From contig CACZFN010000015.1 of NCBI GenBank assembly GCA_902780505.1, forward strand, positions 1-64,000: a stretch of 64,000 bases of DNA. Reading direction: 5' to 3'. The notes below the pieces were generated by a model. It made no database searches. It was not told the DNA's origin and saw nothing but the letters and a program-made list of their open reading frames with translations. Below, in pieces: positions 7,670 through 16,184 of this stretch; positions within the stretch are counted from its first letter, which is position 1, and the number at the start of each line of letters is the position of its first letter. Source of the DNA: an uncultured Ruminococcus sp. GTDB lineage: Bacteria > Bacillota > Clostridia > Oscillospirales > Ruminococcaceae. Position numbers and translations under genes: made by a program.

Positions 7670-8707
7670 TCACTCGGCTTCGGAAAGGTCATTATCATAT
7701 CTCTTTTCATAGTATTCGCTGAACTCTGTGAAATAATCCCCGATCGGCAGGTTTAATAGCCTTGTCTTTTCGGCAGTGTCATCAATAAATTTAGCTATCA
7801 GTACATTCCTTGCAGCGCCTTGCTCACGCTTGTTAAGCGTGTTTTCGCCGCTTAGCTGAGAGTATATCCCTTCCTTTAAAACCTCGCCGTCAAGCAGTAA
7901 AAGCTGCTCAAAGCTCTTTGATTCATTTGAAAGGCTCGCTTCTTCTTCCTCGCTTACCCTGCCAAGCTTTAACCTGATGTAAGCCTCGATCTCCTCCTTT
8001 GATACAGCACTTGGAACGCTTTTTCTAAAGCTGTCTTGCAGTTCCTCAAAATAGCTTTCAGATGTGCCTTTTATGAAGATTACTTTTTGTCTGTCAGAGC
8101 CTTCATCACACTCCCATGCAATATAAAATGCCGCCTCTAAAAGCCCGCCTTCCAATTCACCGTTCTGATATAGGTCAAGCATCATCATTTTGATCATTGC
8201 AGGCGTGCAGGAATTTTTTAATTGCCTGTATCCATCACTGCCTTTAAGTCCGTCAAACGTGCCGTAGTCACTTAGTCCCTTGTAAGCCGATCTGAGCATA
8301 TCAAGCGCAAAATAGTGGTCTGTCGGCCTGTCACCCTCCTCGATCAGTGTCATATTCGGCTCAGTGACTGTATCCGTTTTGCTGTCTTCTTTCTTCTGTG
8401 TGCTTGCTTCGGGCGCTTTGCCGCTTTCTATCCCGCCGCCCTTAGTTATGCTGATAACGGCACCTGCCCCGATCGCAAGCGCTATGACAGCCGCTATAGC
8501 AGCATAGACCGGCCTTTTATCCCTGACTTCTGCTGTGCCGCTTTTCTTTTCTTTTGCAGTGATTATGTTCGCTTGCAAAGCGTCTGTGTCACCCTTTTCC
8601 TTTTTTCCTGCCCTTAACTGCCCTGCCCTTTCAAAAAGCCTGTTCTGTGCTTCTTCACCCGGCGAAAGCTTGCCATGAATGCTTTTAAATATCTCTCTGT
8701 CATTCAT
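7670..8707 (-). CDS. Membrane protein following ECF sigma factor, putative anti-sigma factor
   Basis: 345 residues. The N-terminal ~85 residues are hydrophilic (cytoplasmic), followed by one transmembrane helix (YAAIAAVIALAIGAGAVISI, ~88-108) and a ~235-residue presumably extracellular acidic/helical domain with no motif I recognise. The start overlaps the end of the sigma-factor gene by 8 bp, a sign of translational coupling. That position and single-pass topology match anti-sigma factors, but no zinc-type anti-sigma motif is visible, so the role is inferred from context. A sensor of envelope stress would fit. Confidence 0.6.
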   Translation of the reverse strand: MNDREIFKSIHGKLSPGEEAQNRLFERAGQLRAGKKEKGDTDALQANIITAKEKKSGTAEVRDKRPVYAAIAAVIALAIGAGAVISITKGGGIESGKAPEASTQKKEDSKTDTVTEPNMTLIEEGDRPTDHYFALDMLRSAYKGLSDYGTFDGLKGSDGYRQLKNSCTPAMIKMMMLDLYQNGELEGGLLEAAFYIAWECDEGSDRQKVIFIKGTSESYFEELQDSFRKSVPSAVSKEEIEAYIRLKLGRVSEEEEASLSNESKSFEQLLLLDGEVLKEGIYSQLSGENTLNKREQGAARNVLIAKFIDDTAEKTRLLNLPIGDYFTEFSEYYEKRYDNDLSEAE

Positions 8708-9200
8708 AAAAATACTCTCCTTTCAGCCTTTCTTTAAGCAGCTTTCTTGCTCTCACCAGTCTGACCTGAACTGTCCCGCTTCTTATCCCAAGCAGCTGTG
8801 CGATCTCCTTGACAGACATTTCCTCAAAGTAGTAAAGGTATACAGGCTCTCTTAGTTTTGTGTTAAGCGCCCTGACAGCCTGCAAAACATCGTTTTCTTT
8901 GGCTGTCAGCGGGGGCTGCGTAATTATCTCCGCTTTGTCATCAAGCCTGTCCACTCTCAGGTTCCATATGCTCAGGTTTGCTTTCCTGCAAAGGTTAAGT
9001 GCGGTCTTAACAAGCCATGCTTTCTCTGCACGCTCGTTTTCAAAGTAAAGGTCTTTCGTGTAATAAAGCAGAAATGTTTCCTGAAATATGTCATCTGCCT
9101 CCGACTTGTTTCTTAGATTTGCCGCTATAACCCCGTAAACCGAGTTTTTATATTTTCCGACTGCTTCTCTCAGGCCGCGCTGTGCATTGTTTTTCTGCAT
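8700..9200 (-). CDS. ECF-type RNA polymerase sigma factor
   Basis: 166 residues from the preferred start. Region 2: NLRNKSEADDIFQETFLLYY. Region 4 helix-turn-helix near the C-terminus: YYFEEMSVKEIAQLLGIRSGTVQVRLVRARKLL. This is the usual two-domain ECF plan, directing RNA polymerase to a small regulon, normally including its own promoter. An upstream in-frame ATG at 9218 is rejected because AAAGGAGGG lies between it and the ATG at 9200. The overlapping downstream gene is probably its membrane-bound inhibitor. Confidence 0.9.
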   Translation of the reverse strand: MQKNNAQRGLREAVGKYKNSVYGVIAANLRNKSEADDIFQETFLLYYTKDLYFENERAEKAWLVKTALNLCRKANLSIWNLRVDRLDDKAEIITQPPLTAKENDVLQAVRALNTKLREPVYLYYFEEMSVKEIAQLLGIRSGTVQVRLVRARKLLKERLKGEYFYE

Positions 9201-9311
9201 GGCTTTCCCTCCTTTCATTACTTAGATCCCGTTTGGGAGGTATAATAATACATAAAAACAATAATTTTGTATAAACGCACAAAAGCACATCTGCGTTTTT
9301 GTGCACTTATA

Positions 9312-9342
9312 CAAAATCCCCGATACTGTGATAGTATCGGGG
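9312..9342 (-). terminator. Hairpin downstream of nifJ
   Basis: CCCCGATACT / AGTATCGGGG with a short loop, followed on the minus strand by ATTTTGT. The T-run is weak. Confidence 0.5.
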
Positions 9343-9374
9343 AAGATGTTATTACCTAAGCGACTTTTTTATTA

Positions 9375-12300
9375 TCAGTCGTTGTTGTAAAGCTTAGCAT
9401 ATCTGAGGAGGTAATCATACCTGTCAGCAGCGTTCTGAACAGCCTTGTTAAAGAGCTTCTCTGCTCTTTCAGGGTTCTGCCTTGCAAGAGCGTTGTAACG
9501 AACCTCGCCCATAAGGAATTCCTTATAATCAGCAGAAGGTGCCTTGGAATCAAGAGTGAATGGGTTCTTGCCCTCGGCCTTGAGTGCAGGGTTGTACCTG
9601 TAAAGGTGCCAGTAGCCTGCCTGAACAGCCTTCTTTTCCTCTGTCTGAGCGATCTTCATGCCGCCCTTGATACCGTGGTTGATACAAGGAGCATAAGCGA
9701 TGATAAGTGAAGGACCGTGGTAAGCCTCAGCCTCAGCGATCGCCTTGATGCACTGGTTGTAGTCAGCACCCATAGCAACGTGTGCAACGTATACATAACC
9801 GTAGCTCATAGCAATGCCTGCAAGGTCTTTCTTCTTGACTTCCTTACCTGCTGCCGCAAACTGTGCAATAGCACCTGTCTGTGTGGACTTTGAGGACTGA
9901 CCGCCGGTATTTGAGTAAACTTCTGTATCGAATACGAAGATATTTACATCCTCACCCGAAGCGATAACGTGGTCAAGCCCTGAGAAGCCGATATCATAAG
10001 CCCAGCCGTCACCGCCGAAGATCCACATACTCTTCTTTCTGAGGTAATCAGAATCTTTAAGGATAGCCTTAGCTTCCTCTGTGCCTGCCTTGCTGAGTTC
10101 AGCTACAAGTGTATCTGTAGCAGGTGAGTTGGCAGCGCCGTCATCAACTGTTGAGAGGAAGCCCTCTATAGCAGCCTTGAGGTCGCCCTCAGCTGTCTTT
10201 TCAAGCTCTAAGAGCTTAGCGATAGTTCTCTGTCTGATCGTGTTCTGTGCAAGGAACATACCGTAACCGTATTCAGCGTTGTCCTCAAACAGTGAGTTTG
10301 CCCATGCCGGACCTTTGCCCTTCTTGTTTACTGTGTAAGGAGTTGAAGGTGCAGAACCGCCCCAGATAGACGAGCAGCCTGTAGCGTTTGCAATGTACAT
10401 TCTGTCACCGAACAGCTGTGTAACGAGCTTAGCATAAGGTGTTTCGCCGCAGCCTGCACAAGCGCCCGAGAATTCGAGAAGCGGCTGCTTGAACTGTGAA
10501 CCCTTGACTGTAGTAGCCTTGAACTTTTCAAGTACCTCAGGCTTTTCAGCAAGTGTAAGACCGTAGTTGAATACTTCCTGCTCAGCAAGCTGTGTTTCCA
10601 GCGGCTGCATAGCAAGTGCCTTCTCGCCCTTCTTGCCGGGGCATACGTTTACGCATGAACCGCAGCCTGTGCAGTCAAGAGCAGACATTGTCATTACGAA
10701 GTTATATCCGGGCATACCTGTCATAGGCTTAGCCTTTGTTCTTGCAAGCTCAGGTGCCTTTGCAAGTTCTTCATCTGTCATTACAACAGGACGGATAACT
10801 GCGTGCGGGCATACATACGAGCAGAAGTTACACTGTATGCAGTTGTCACCGTTCCAGCAGGGAACATCAACAGCGATACCGCGCTTTTCAAATGCAGCAG
10901 AGCCCTGCGGGAATGTACCGTCAGCCATATCCTTGAAAGTGGATACAGGCAGGCTGTCACCTTCCTGAGCGTTGCAGGGGATCTGTATTTCATTTACAAA
11001 CTTTTCAAGCTTCTTGTCAGCGCACTTAGCTGCGGGCATACCCATAGCTGTGTCAGCTGCGTTCTTCCACTCTGCGGGAACTTTTACTTCGTGTACCTGC
11101 TGATAACCTGCGTCGATAGCGTCGTGGTTCATCTTAACTATAGCTTCACCCTTCTTTGAGTATGAAGCTGTAGCAGCGTCCTTCATATACTGAACAGCTG
11201 TGTCGATCGGGATGATATTGGCAAGCTTGAAGAAAGCAGACTGTAAAACAGTATTTATCCTGTTTCCAAGACCTATTTCCTTACCGATCTTGACACCATT
11301 TATTGTGTAGAACTTGATGTTGTTTTCAGCGATGTATCTCTTTACCTGCCCGGGAAGGTGCTTTTCAAGTTCCTCGTCTGTCCACTGGCAGTTGAGGAGG
11401 AATGTGCCGCCCGGCTTAACGTCCTGTACCATATTGTACTTGTTTATATAAGACTCGTTATGACAGGCAACAAAATCAGCCATGTTGATAAGATATGTGC
11501 TCTTGATAGGTGTCTTACCGAATCTCAGGTGAGAAACTGTAACACCGCCCGACTTCTTTGAGTCATATGCAAAGTAAGCCTGAGCATAGAGATCTGTGTG
11601 GTCGCCTATGATCTTTATGGAGTTCTTGTTAGCACCGACAGTACCGTCAGCGCCGAGACCCCAGAACTTACAAGCTGTTGTGCCAGCGGGTGCAGAGTCA
11701 AGCTTGCCCTCTGTCTTGAGCGAGAGGTTTGTAACGTCATCATTGATGCCGATAGTGAACTTCTTCTTATAGTCAGCGTTTTCAGGCTTGTTGAAATAAA
11801 CTGCCTTGATCTGTGCAGGAGTTGTGTCCTTAGAACCAAGACCGTATCTGCCGGAGTCGATCTTTACGCCGTCAAACTTGGAATCTTTAAGAGCTGCGCA
11901 TACATCGAGGAAAAGCGGCTCGCCGAGTGAACCGGGTTCCTTTGTTCTGTCAAGAACAGATATCTGCTTAACAGTGTCAGGAAGTGCAGCGATAAGCTTG
12001 TCAGCACAGAAAGGTCTGTAAAGTCTTACCTTGACAAGACCAAGCTTTGTGCCCTCATTAGCATTGAGGTAATCAATAGTTTCTTCGATAGTATCGCATA
12101 CAGAACCCATAGCAACGATAACGTGCTCTGCATCGGGTGCGCCGTAGTAGTTGAACAGCTGGTAATTTGTGCCTATCTTCTTGTTTACCTTGTCCATGTA
12201 ATCTTCAACGATCGCAGGGATAGCTTCATAGTAGGGGTTGCAGGCTTCTCTTGCCTGGAAGAAGATATCGCCGTTCTGTGCTGTACCTCTGAGTACAGGG

Positions 12301-12935
12301 TGCTCAGGGTTGAGCGCTCTGTTCCTGAAGTCCTCGATAGCGCCGAAGTCAACCATTTCTCTTACATCTTCGATATCCCATGTTTCGATCTTCTGTATCT
12401 CGTGGGATGTCCTGAAGCCGTCGAAGAAGTGGAGGAACGGAACTCTGCCCTTGATAGTCGAGAGGTGAGCAACTGTACCTAAGTCCATTACCTCCTGAAC
12501 GTTTGACGAGCAAAGCATTGCAAAGCCGGTCTGACGACAGGCATAAATGTCTGAATGGTCGCCGAAGATGTTAAGAGCGTGTGAAGCTACACATCTTGCG
12601 GAAACGTGGATAACGCAGGGGAGAAGCTCGCCCGCGATCTTGTACATATTCGGTATCATAAGAAGAAGACCTTGTGAAGCCGTATATGTTGTTGTAAGTG
12701 CACCTGCTGCAAGTGAACCGTGAACAGTACCCGAAGCGCCTGCTTCAGACTGCATCTCAGCTACTCTTACAGGTGTTCCGAAAAGGTTCTTCTGACCTTT
12801 AGCGGACCACTGGTCTGTCACCTCAGCCATTACGGACGAAGGTGTGATAGGATAGATAGCAGCTACTTCCGTAAACGGGTAGGAAGCCCAAGCGGCAGCG
12901 TTGTTACCATCCATGGTTTTCATTTTTCTTGCCAT
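9375..12935 (-). CDS. nifJ: Pyruvate:ferredoxin (flavodoxin) oxidoreductase
   Basis: 1186-residue single-chain enzyme, full length for the family. It converts pyruvate and CoA to acetyl-CoA and CO2, passing electrons to ferredoxin or flavodoxin, the central step from glycolysis to acetate/hydrogen metabolism in anaerobes. Visible: N-terminal thiamine-pyrimidine-binding region (YPITPSSVMAE), two ferredoxin-type clusters (CIQCNFCSYVCP ~698-709; CTGCGSCVNVCP ~754-765), CAGCGETPY for the proximal cluster, and the TPP diphosphate site GGDGWAYDIG...VFDTEVYSNTGG. Start: the ATG at 12935 follows AGGAGG; a TTG at 12953 would lie before that site. Confidence 0.97.
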   Translation of the reverse strand: MARKMKTMDGNNAAAWASYPFTEVAAIYPITPSSVMAEVTDQWSAKGQKNLFGTPVRVAEMQSEAGASGTVHGSLAAGALTTTYTASQGLLLMIPNMYKIAGELLPCVIHVSARCVASHALNIFGDHSDIYACRQTGFAMLCSSNVQEVMDLGTVAHLSTIKGRVPFLHFFDGFRTSHEIQKIETWDIEDVREMVDFGAIEDFRNRALNPEHPVLRGTAQNGDIFFQAREACNPYYEAIPAIVEDYMDKVNKKIGTNYQLFNYYGAPDAEHVIVAMGSVCDTIEETIDYLNANEGTKLGLVKVRLYRPFCADKLIAALPDTVKQISVLDRTKEPGSLGEPLFLDVCAALKDSKFDGVKIDSGRYGLGSKDTTPAQIKAVYFNKPENADYKKKFTIGINDDVTNLSLKTEGKLDSAPAGTTACKFWGLGADGTVGANKNSIKIIGDHTDLYAQAYFAYDSKKSGGVTVSHLRFGKTPIKSTYLINMADFVACHNESYINKYNMVQDVKPGGTFLLNCQWTDEELEKHLPGQVKRYIAENNIKFYTINGVKIGKEIGLGNRINTVLQSAFFKLANIIPIDTAVQYMKDAATASYSKKGEAIVKMNHDAIDAGYQQVHEVKVPAEWKNAADTAMGMPAAKCADKKLEKFVNEIQIPCNAQEGDSLPVSTFKDMADGTFPQGSAAFEKRGIAVDVPCWNGDNCIQCNFCSYVCPHAVIRPVVMTDEELAKAPELARTKAKPMTGMPGYNFVMTMSALDCTGCGSCVNVCPGKKGEKALAMQPLETQLAEQEVFNYGLTLAEKPEVLEKFKATTVKGSQFKQPLLEFSGACAGCGETPYAKLVTQLFGDRMYIANATGCSSIWGGSAPSTPYTVNKKGKGPAWANSLFEDNAEYGYGMFLAQNTIRQRTIAKLLELEKTAEGDLKAAIEGFLSTVDDGAANSPATDTLVAELSKAGTEEAKAILKDSDYLRKKSMWIFGGDGWAYDIGFSGLDHVIASGEDVNIFVFDTEVYSNTGGQSSKSTQTGAIAQFAAAGKEVKKKDLAGIAMSYGYVYVAHVAMGADYNQCIKAIAEAEAYHGPSLIIAYAPCINHGIKGGMKIAQTEEKKAVQAGYWHLYRYNPALKAEGKNPFTLDSKAPSADYKEFLMGEVRYNALARQNPERAEKLFNKAVQNAADRYDYLLRYAKLYNND

Positions 12936-13075
12936 TATTTTTATCCTCCTCAAATAATGAAATTATAAAACTGATAATAGGCGTTTCGCCCTTTGCAAAC
13001 TGTTTGAAAGCGGACTGTTTTTGTCTGTTTTAAACAATTACTAAAGGCATACTTCGTCAATATTATAACAAATAT

Positions 13076-13104
13076 ATTATAACACCATTGCCCCTCTTTG
13101 TAAA
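13076..13104 (-). promoter_or_regulatory. Sigma-A promoter of nifJ
   Basis: Minus-strand TTTACA (13099-13104), 17-bp spacer, TATAAT (13076-13081), giving a leader of about 130 bases. Apart from this promoter and the terminator of the next gene I see nothing in 12936-13271. Confidence 0.65.
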
Positions 13105-13211
13105 TACCTTTCAATGATTTTTAACGTTTTAGACAACTTATCCGCATTTATTTCTTACATTTTACCTATTAGCCCTGTTTAACTGCCAAGCATTTTTAAA
13201 TAAGCACGAAA

Positions 13212-13255
13212 ATACGCCGTTTCGCGTTAGTTGCAACTAACCCGGAAACGGCGCA
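13212..13255 (-). terminator. Terminator of the Fe-S-flavoprotein-like gene
   Basis: CGCCGTTTC / GGAAACGGCG outer stem with inner TTAGTTGCAACTAA palindrome, followed on the minus strand by TATTTTCG. Confidence 0.6.
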
Positions 13256-13271
13256 TACGGTGCTGCCTATA

Positions 13272-13961
13272 TTATTTCCACGGCCTTGCCTTGCCCGTCC
13301 AGCCGTTATCTTTCCAGTGCTGTACATCACGCGGGTTGAAACCGTTTTTCTGCATAAGGTGCATAATAAAGAAAAACCCCTTTGTCTTTATTCCCGGCTG
13401 CACCTTGCCATAGCCGGCTTTCAGCCTTTTTGCTATTGCCGAGGTCTTTTTTTCGATGGCGGCTTTCTTTTTGGTGCTTATGCTGTCCCAGTCGGCTGCG
13501 GCTATACCCATGCCGAGCTTATACGTCTTAGCCACGCCCCAGAAGAACAGGCTGTCCGCCATATCCTTCAAAGCCGAGCCGCACCCCGCACCTGCGGCAG
13601 TGCATACGCATACGCCCTGCTTTTTGAACATTCTCCCGTCGGGGCTGTGCACCATCCACCTGTAGCCATAGTGGTCAAGCAGCGCCTTCATTGCCCCTGT
13701 AGCATGGTATACATAAACAGGGCTTGCAAGTATGATAACATCAGCTTCATCTATAGCATCAGTTATAGGTTCAAGCTTTTTATAGTGCGGGCAGAGCGTT
13801 TCGCTTTTTAAAAAGCAGGTGGTGCACCCTGTGCAGAATTCCCCGAAATCCCTTGGCAGAAAGAATTCCGTTACCTCACCGCCCGTTTTGTCTGCTATCA
13901 TACGTGCTGTATGATATGTCGAGCCTTTGTGGTTTTGCCCCATTATAATGACTGTTTTCAT
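13272..13961 (-). CDS. NADPH-dependent FMN reductase / flavodoxin-fold protein with N-terminal cysteines
   Basis: 229 residues. N-terminal flavodoxin-like fold: GQNHKGSTYHTA phosphate loop (8-19) and SPVYVYHATGAMKALLDHYGYRW flavin loop (~80-102). Cysteines C43, C46, C49 and C57 (CTGCTTC...C) resemble the cluster motif of archaeal and clostridial iron-sulfur flavoproteins, though spacing also fits WrbA-like multimeric reductases. The C-terminal ~60 residues are basic and Trp-rich. It probably reduces FMN or small electrophiles using NAD(P)H or ferredoxin electrons. Monocistronic between nifJ and xylB. Confidence 0.75.
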   Translation of the reverse strand: MKTVIIMGQNHKGSTYHTARMIADKTGGEVTEFFLPRDFGEFCTGCTTCFLKSETLCPHYKKLEPITDAIDEADVIILASPVYVYHATGAMKALLDHYGYRWMVHSPDGRMFKKQGVCVCTAAGAGCGSALKDMADSLFFWGVAKTYKLGMGIAAADWDSISTKKKAAIEKKTSAIAKRLKAGYGKVQPGIKTKGFFFIMHLMQKNGFNPRDVQHWKDNGWTGKARPWK

Positions 13962-14045
13962 AATATCACCTGTATATCAGACACCCCTGCCTTATGCGCG
14001 GGCGCAATAAAGAAGTGTCTTTGCGTTACATTGTGCAGCGCCCGC

Positions 14046-14175
14046 TAAGTGAATAACGAACAGTGAATAGTGAATAGTTAAGGTATCGCCTTCGGCGATG
14101 ATTTTAAAATCTGTCCGCAAAGCGGACACCTTTATTATTCTTTATTCTTTCTTCTTTATTATTTATTCTTTTAGC
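14046..14175. repeat. Short palindromic intergenic element
   Basis: Core 14082-14130 has two back-to-back hairpins, ATCGCC-TTC-GGCGAT and GTCCGC-AAA-GCGGAC, separated by ATTTTAAAAT. GTGAATA-type direct repeats lie on the left and TTATT-rich repeats on the right. The element at 26000-26118 has the same order (GTCCGC/GCGGAC, TTTTAAAA, GTGCC/GGCAC) in the opposite orientation, so they appear to be one REP- or MITE-like family. Confidence 0.6.
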
Positions 14176-14246
14176 GGTGGCACATATAGAGCTTCAGATT
14201 TCAATACTTCTTTATCGCCACCGCGCTTATGACGGGGGTGCTGTTT

Positions 14247-15770
14247 TTATAATGTACCAAGCTTTGCAAACTGCTCTTTTAGTGCAGGGTATATATCTCT
14301 GTAAAGCTGATAGTATTTTTCGTATTCGGGTACCTTTGCACTGTCAGGAGCCTGCGTCTTGTCTGTCTTTACAACAGCTTTGCAGGCCTCGGGAACGCTT
14401 GTGTATATCCCTGCGCCGACCGATGCGAGCAGTGCCACGCCAAGTGCAGGCCCTTCCTTTGATGATGCCGTCTTTACAGGGCAGTTGTAAAGGTCAGCAA
14501 GCATAGATCTCCACAGCGGTGAGCTTCCGCCGCCGCCGCAGGCCATCATGTCTGAAACGTTTATATCCATTTCCCTGAATACCTCAACGCAGTCGCGCAG
14601 GCTGTAGGAAACGCCCTCCATAACAGCCCTGAGCATATGCTTCTTTGTGTGCATAGCCGAAAGCCCGAAGAACACGCCCCTTGCATTCGGATCAAGGTGA
14701 GGTGTCCTCTCGCCCATAAGGTAGGGGAGGTATAACAGTCTTTCAGCACCGACAGGAACAGTTTCAGCCTGCTTGTCCATAAGGTAGTATTCGTCAACGC
14801 CCATGTATTTTGCAGTTTCCTTTTCGGCATTGCAGAAATTATCCCTGAACCATTTGAGCGAAAGCCCTGCGCCCTGTGTAACGCCCATAACGTGCCATGC
14901 CCCGGGAACAGCCGCACAGCAGGTGTGCACCCTGCCTTTAGTATCGATGGATATATTTGATGTATGTGCAAACACAACGCCCGATGTGCCTATAGTGGTG
15001 AACGCCTTGCCGTCCTCGCATACACCTGTACCTATGGCCGCCGCAGCATTGTCGCCTGCGCCGCCAACTACAATGGTACCCTCGCCCAGTCCAAGCTCGT
15101 CAGCCATCGCTTTTGTAAGTGTTCCCGTCACTTCACAGCTTTCGTATACTTTGCCAAGCCAGTTTTTGTCTATCTCAAATGCCGATAAAAGCTCGTCAGA
15201 CCACTTTCTGTTCGGAACATCAAGCAGCTGCATACCGCTTGCATCGCTGACTTCTGTTGCATATTCGTGTGTCAGCACAAACCGCAGGAAATCCTTCGGC
15301 AGAAGTATATGGGCGATCTTTTCGTAGTTTTCGGGTTCATTGTTTTTTACCCATAGTATCTTTGCGGCTGTCCAGCCTGTAAGTGCAGGGTTTGCAGTTA
15401 TGGAAACAAGCTTTTCTCTGCCTATATTACTGTTCATCCATTCTACTTCTTTTTCGGTCCTCTGGTCACACCAGATTATTGAAGGGCGTATAACGTTGTT
15501 GTCCTTATCAAGCAGAACAAGCCCGTGCATCTGCCCCGAAATGCCTATGCCCTTAACGTCATTTTTATTAACACCGCTTTTTGCCATAACAGCCTTTACG
15601 GTATTTATCATAGCATTTGCCCAGTCGCCCGGCCATTGCTCTGCATACCCGTTTTTGGGCTGGTACATCGGGTATTCGATAGTTGAAGAAGCTATCACAT
15701 TCCCTTTCTCGTCAAAAAGCACAGTCTTTGTTCCGCTTGTTCCGCAGTCAACACCTATAACATAAGCCAT
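14247..15770 (-). CDS. xylB: Xylulokinase
   Basis: 507-residue FGGY-family carbohydrate kinase. It phosphorylates D-xylulose with ATP to xylulose 5-phosphate, bringing xylose from plant hemicellulose into the pentose phosphate pathway. The N-terminal phosphate loop is DCGTSGTKT (8-16), followed by ISGQMHGLVLLD (~77-88, typical of xylulokinases). The C-terminal ATP site is GGGGSSPLWRSMLADL. FGGY subfamilies differ mainly in substrate; the QMHG motif and length favour xylulose. AAGGAGA precedes the ATG. No xylose isomerase or transporter lies next to it. Confidence 0.92.
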   Translation of the reverse strand: MAYVIGVDCGTSGTKTVLFDEKGNVIASSTIEYPMYQPKNGYAEQWPGDWANAMINTVKAVMAKSGVNKNDVKGIGISGQMHGLVLLDKDNNVIRPSIIWCDQRTEKEVEWMNSNIGREKLVSITANPALTGWTAAKILWVKNNEPENYEKIAHILLPKDFLRFVLTHEYATEVSDASGMQLLDVPNRKWSDELLSAFEIDKNWLGKVYESCEVTGTLTKAMADELGLGEGTIVVGGAGDNAAAAIGTGVCEDGKAFTTIGTSGVVFAHTSNISIDTKGRVHTCCAAVPGAWHVMGVTQGAGLSLKWFRDNFCNAEKETAKYMGVDEYYLMDKQAETVPVGAERLLYLPYLMGERTPHLDPNARGVFFGLSAMHTKKHMLRAVMEGVSYSLRDCVEVFREMDINVSDMMACGGGGSSPLWRSMLADLYNCPVKTASSKEGPALGVALLASVGAGIYTSVPEACKAVVKTDKTQAPDSAKVPEYEKYYQLYRDIYPALKEQFAKLGTL

Positions 15771-15800
15771 AATTACATTCTCCTTAAAAACAATATAGTA

Positions 15801-15950
15801 TCAGACTGTCGATAAAGCCAAATCATTTGGGTGATGCATCCGAAGGGGTGCGGGGGCACTTGTCTGCTGCGCAGACAGGGAAGCCTCCGAAATAGGGCGC
15901 GGACTGCCTATGGATCCGTACATCTTCCTATGCGTATAAATAAAGCTATA
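15801..15950 (-). repeat. Intergenic repeat family, copy A
   Basis: Inverted copy. It contains AGACTGT...ATAAAG, CCGAAGGGGTG, the palindrome GTCTGCTGCGCAGAC, and at its far end GGATCCGTACATCTTCC and TATGCGTATAAATAAA. It matches copy D (32805-32940) over the last segment and copies B, C and E over the middle. Confidence 0.7.
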
Positions 15951-15965
15951 TCCGAAAACAGAGCT

Positions 15966-16074
15966 TGTCACGCGCCTTATTTTGGGGGCTTTCCGGTCTA
16001 CGTAGTAGACAAGTGCCCACCAAACCCCTTCGGATATGCATTCTCAAAAATCACTGCTTTATCAACAGACTGAT
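15966..16074 (+). repeat. Intergenic repeat family, copy B
   Basis: Contains CGCCTTATTTTGGGGGCTTT, GTCTACGTAGTAGAC, AAACCCCTTCGGATATGCAT and CTGCTTTATCAACAGACTGA. It faces copy A, making a large inverted pair between xylB and the LCP gene. Confidence 0.75.
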
Positions 16075-16121
16075 AGTATTTATATTATACAGTATTTCTG
16101 ATGCTTTTGCAATAGTTTTTG

Positions 16122-16157
16122 TAAAAAAACACTTCTGCCGTGATACAGCAGAAGTGT
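16122..16157 (-). terminator. Terminator of the LCP gene
   Basis: ACACTTCTGC / GCAGAAGTGT stem, followed on the minus strand by seven T. Confidence 0.85.
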
Positions 16158-16184
16158 CAGGATCAGTTTTTTATTGTGCCATTG

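Noticed and set aside
12936..12953. TTG start for nifJ
   Set aside because: The AGGAGG site lies within these codons; the downstream ATG is the family start.
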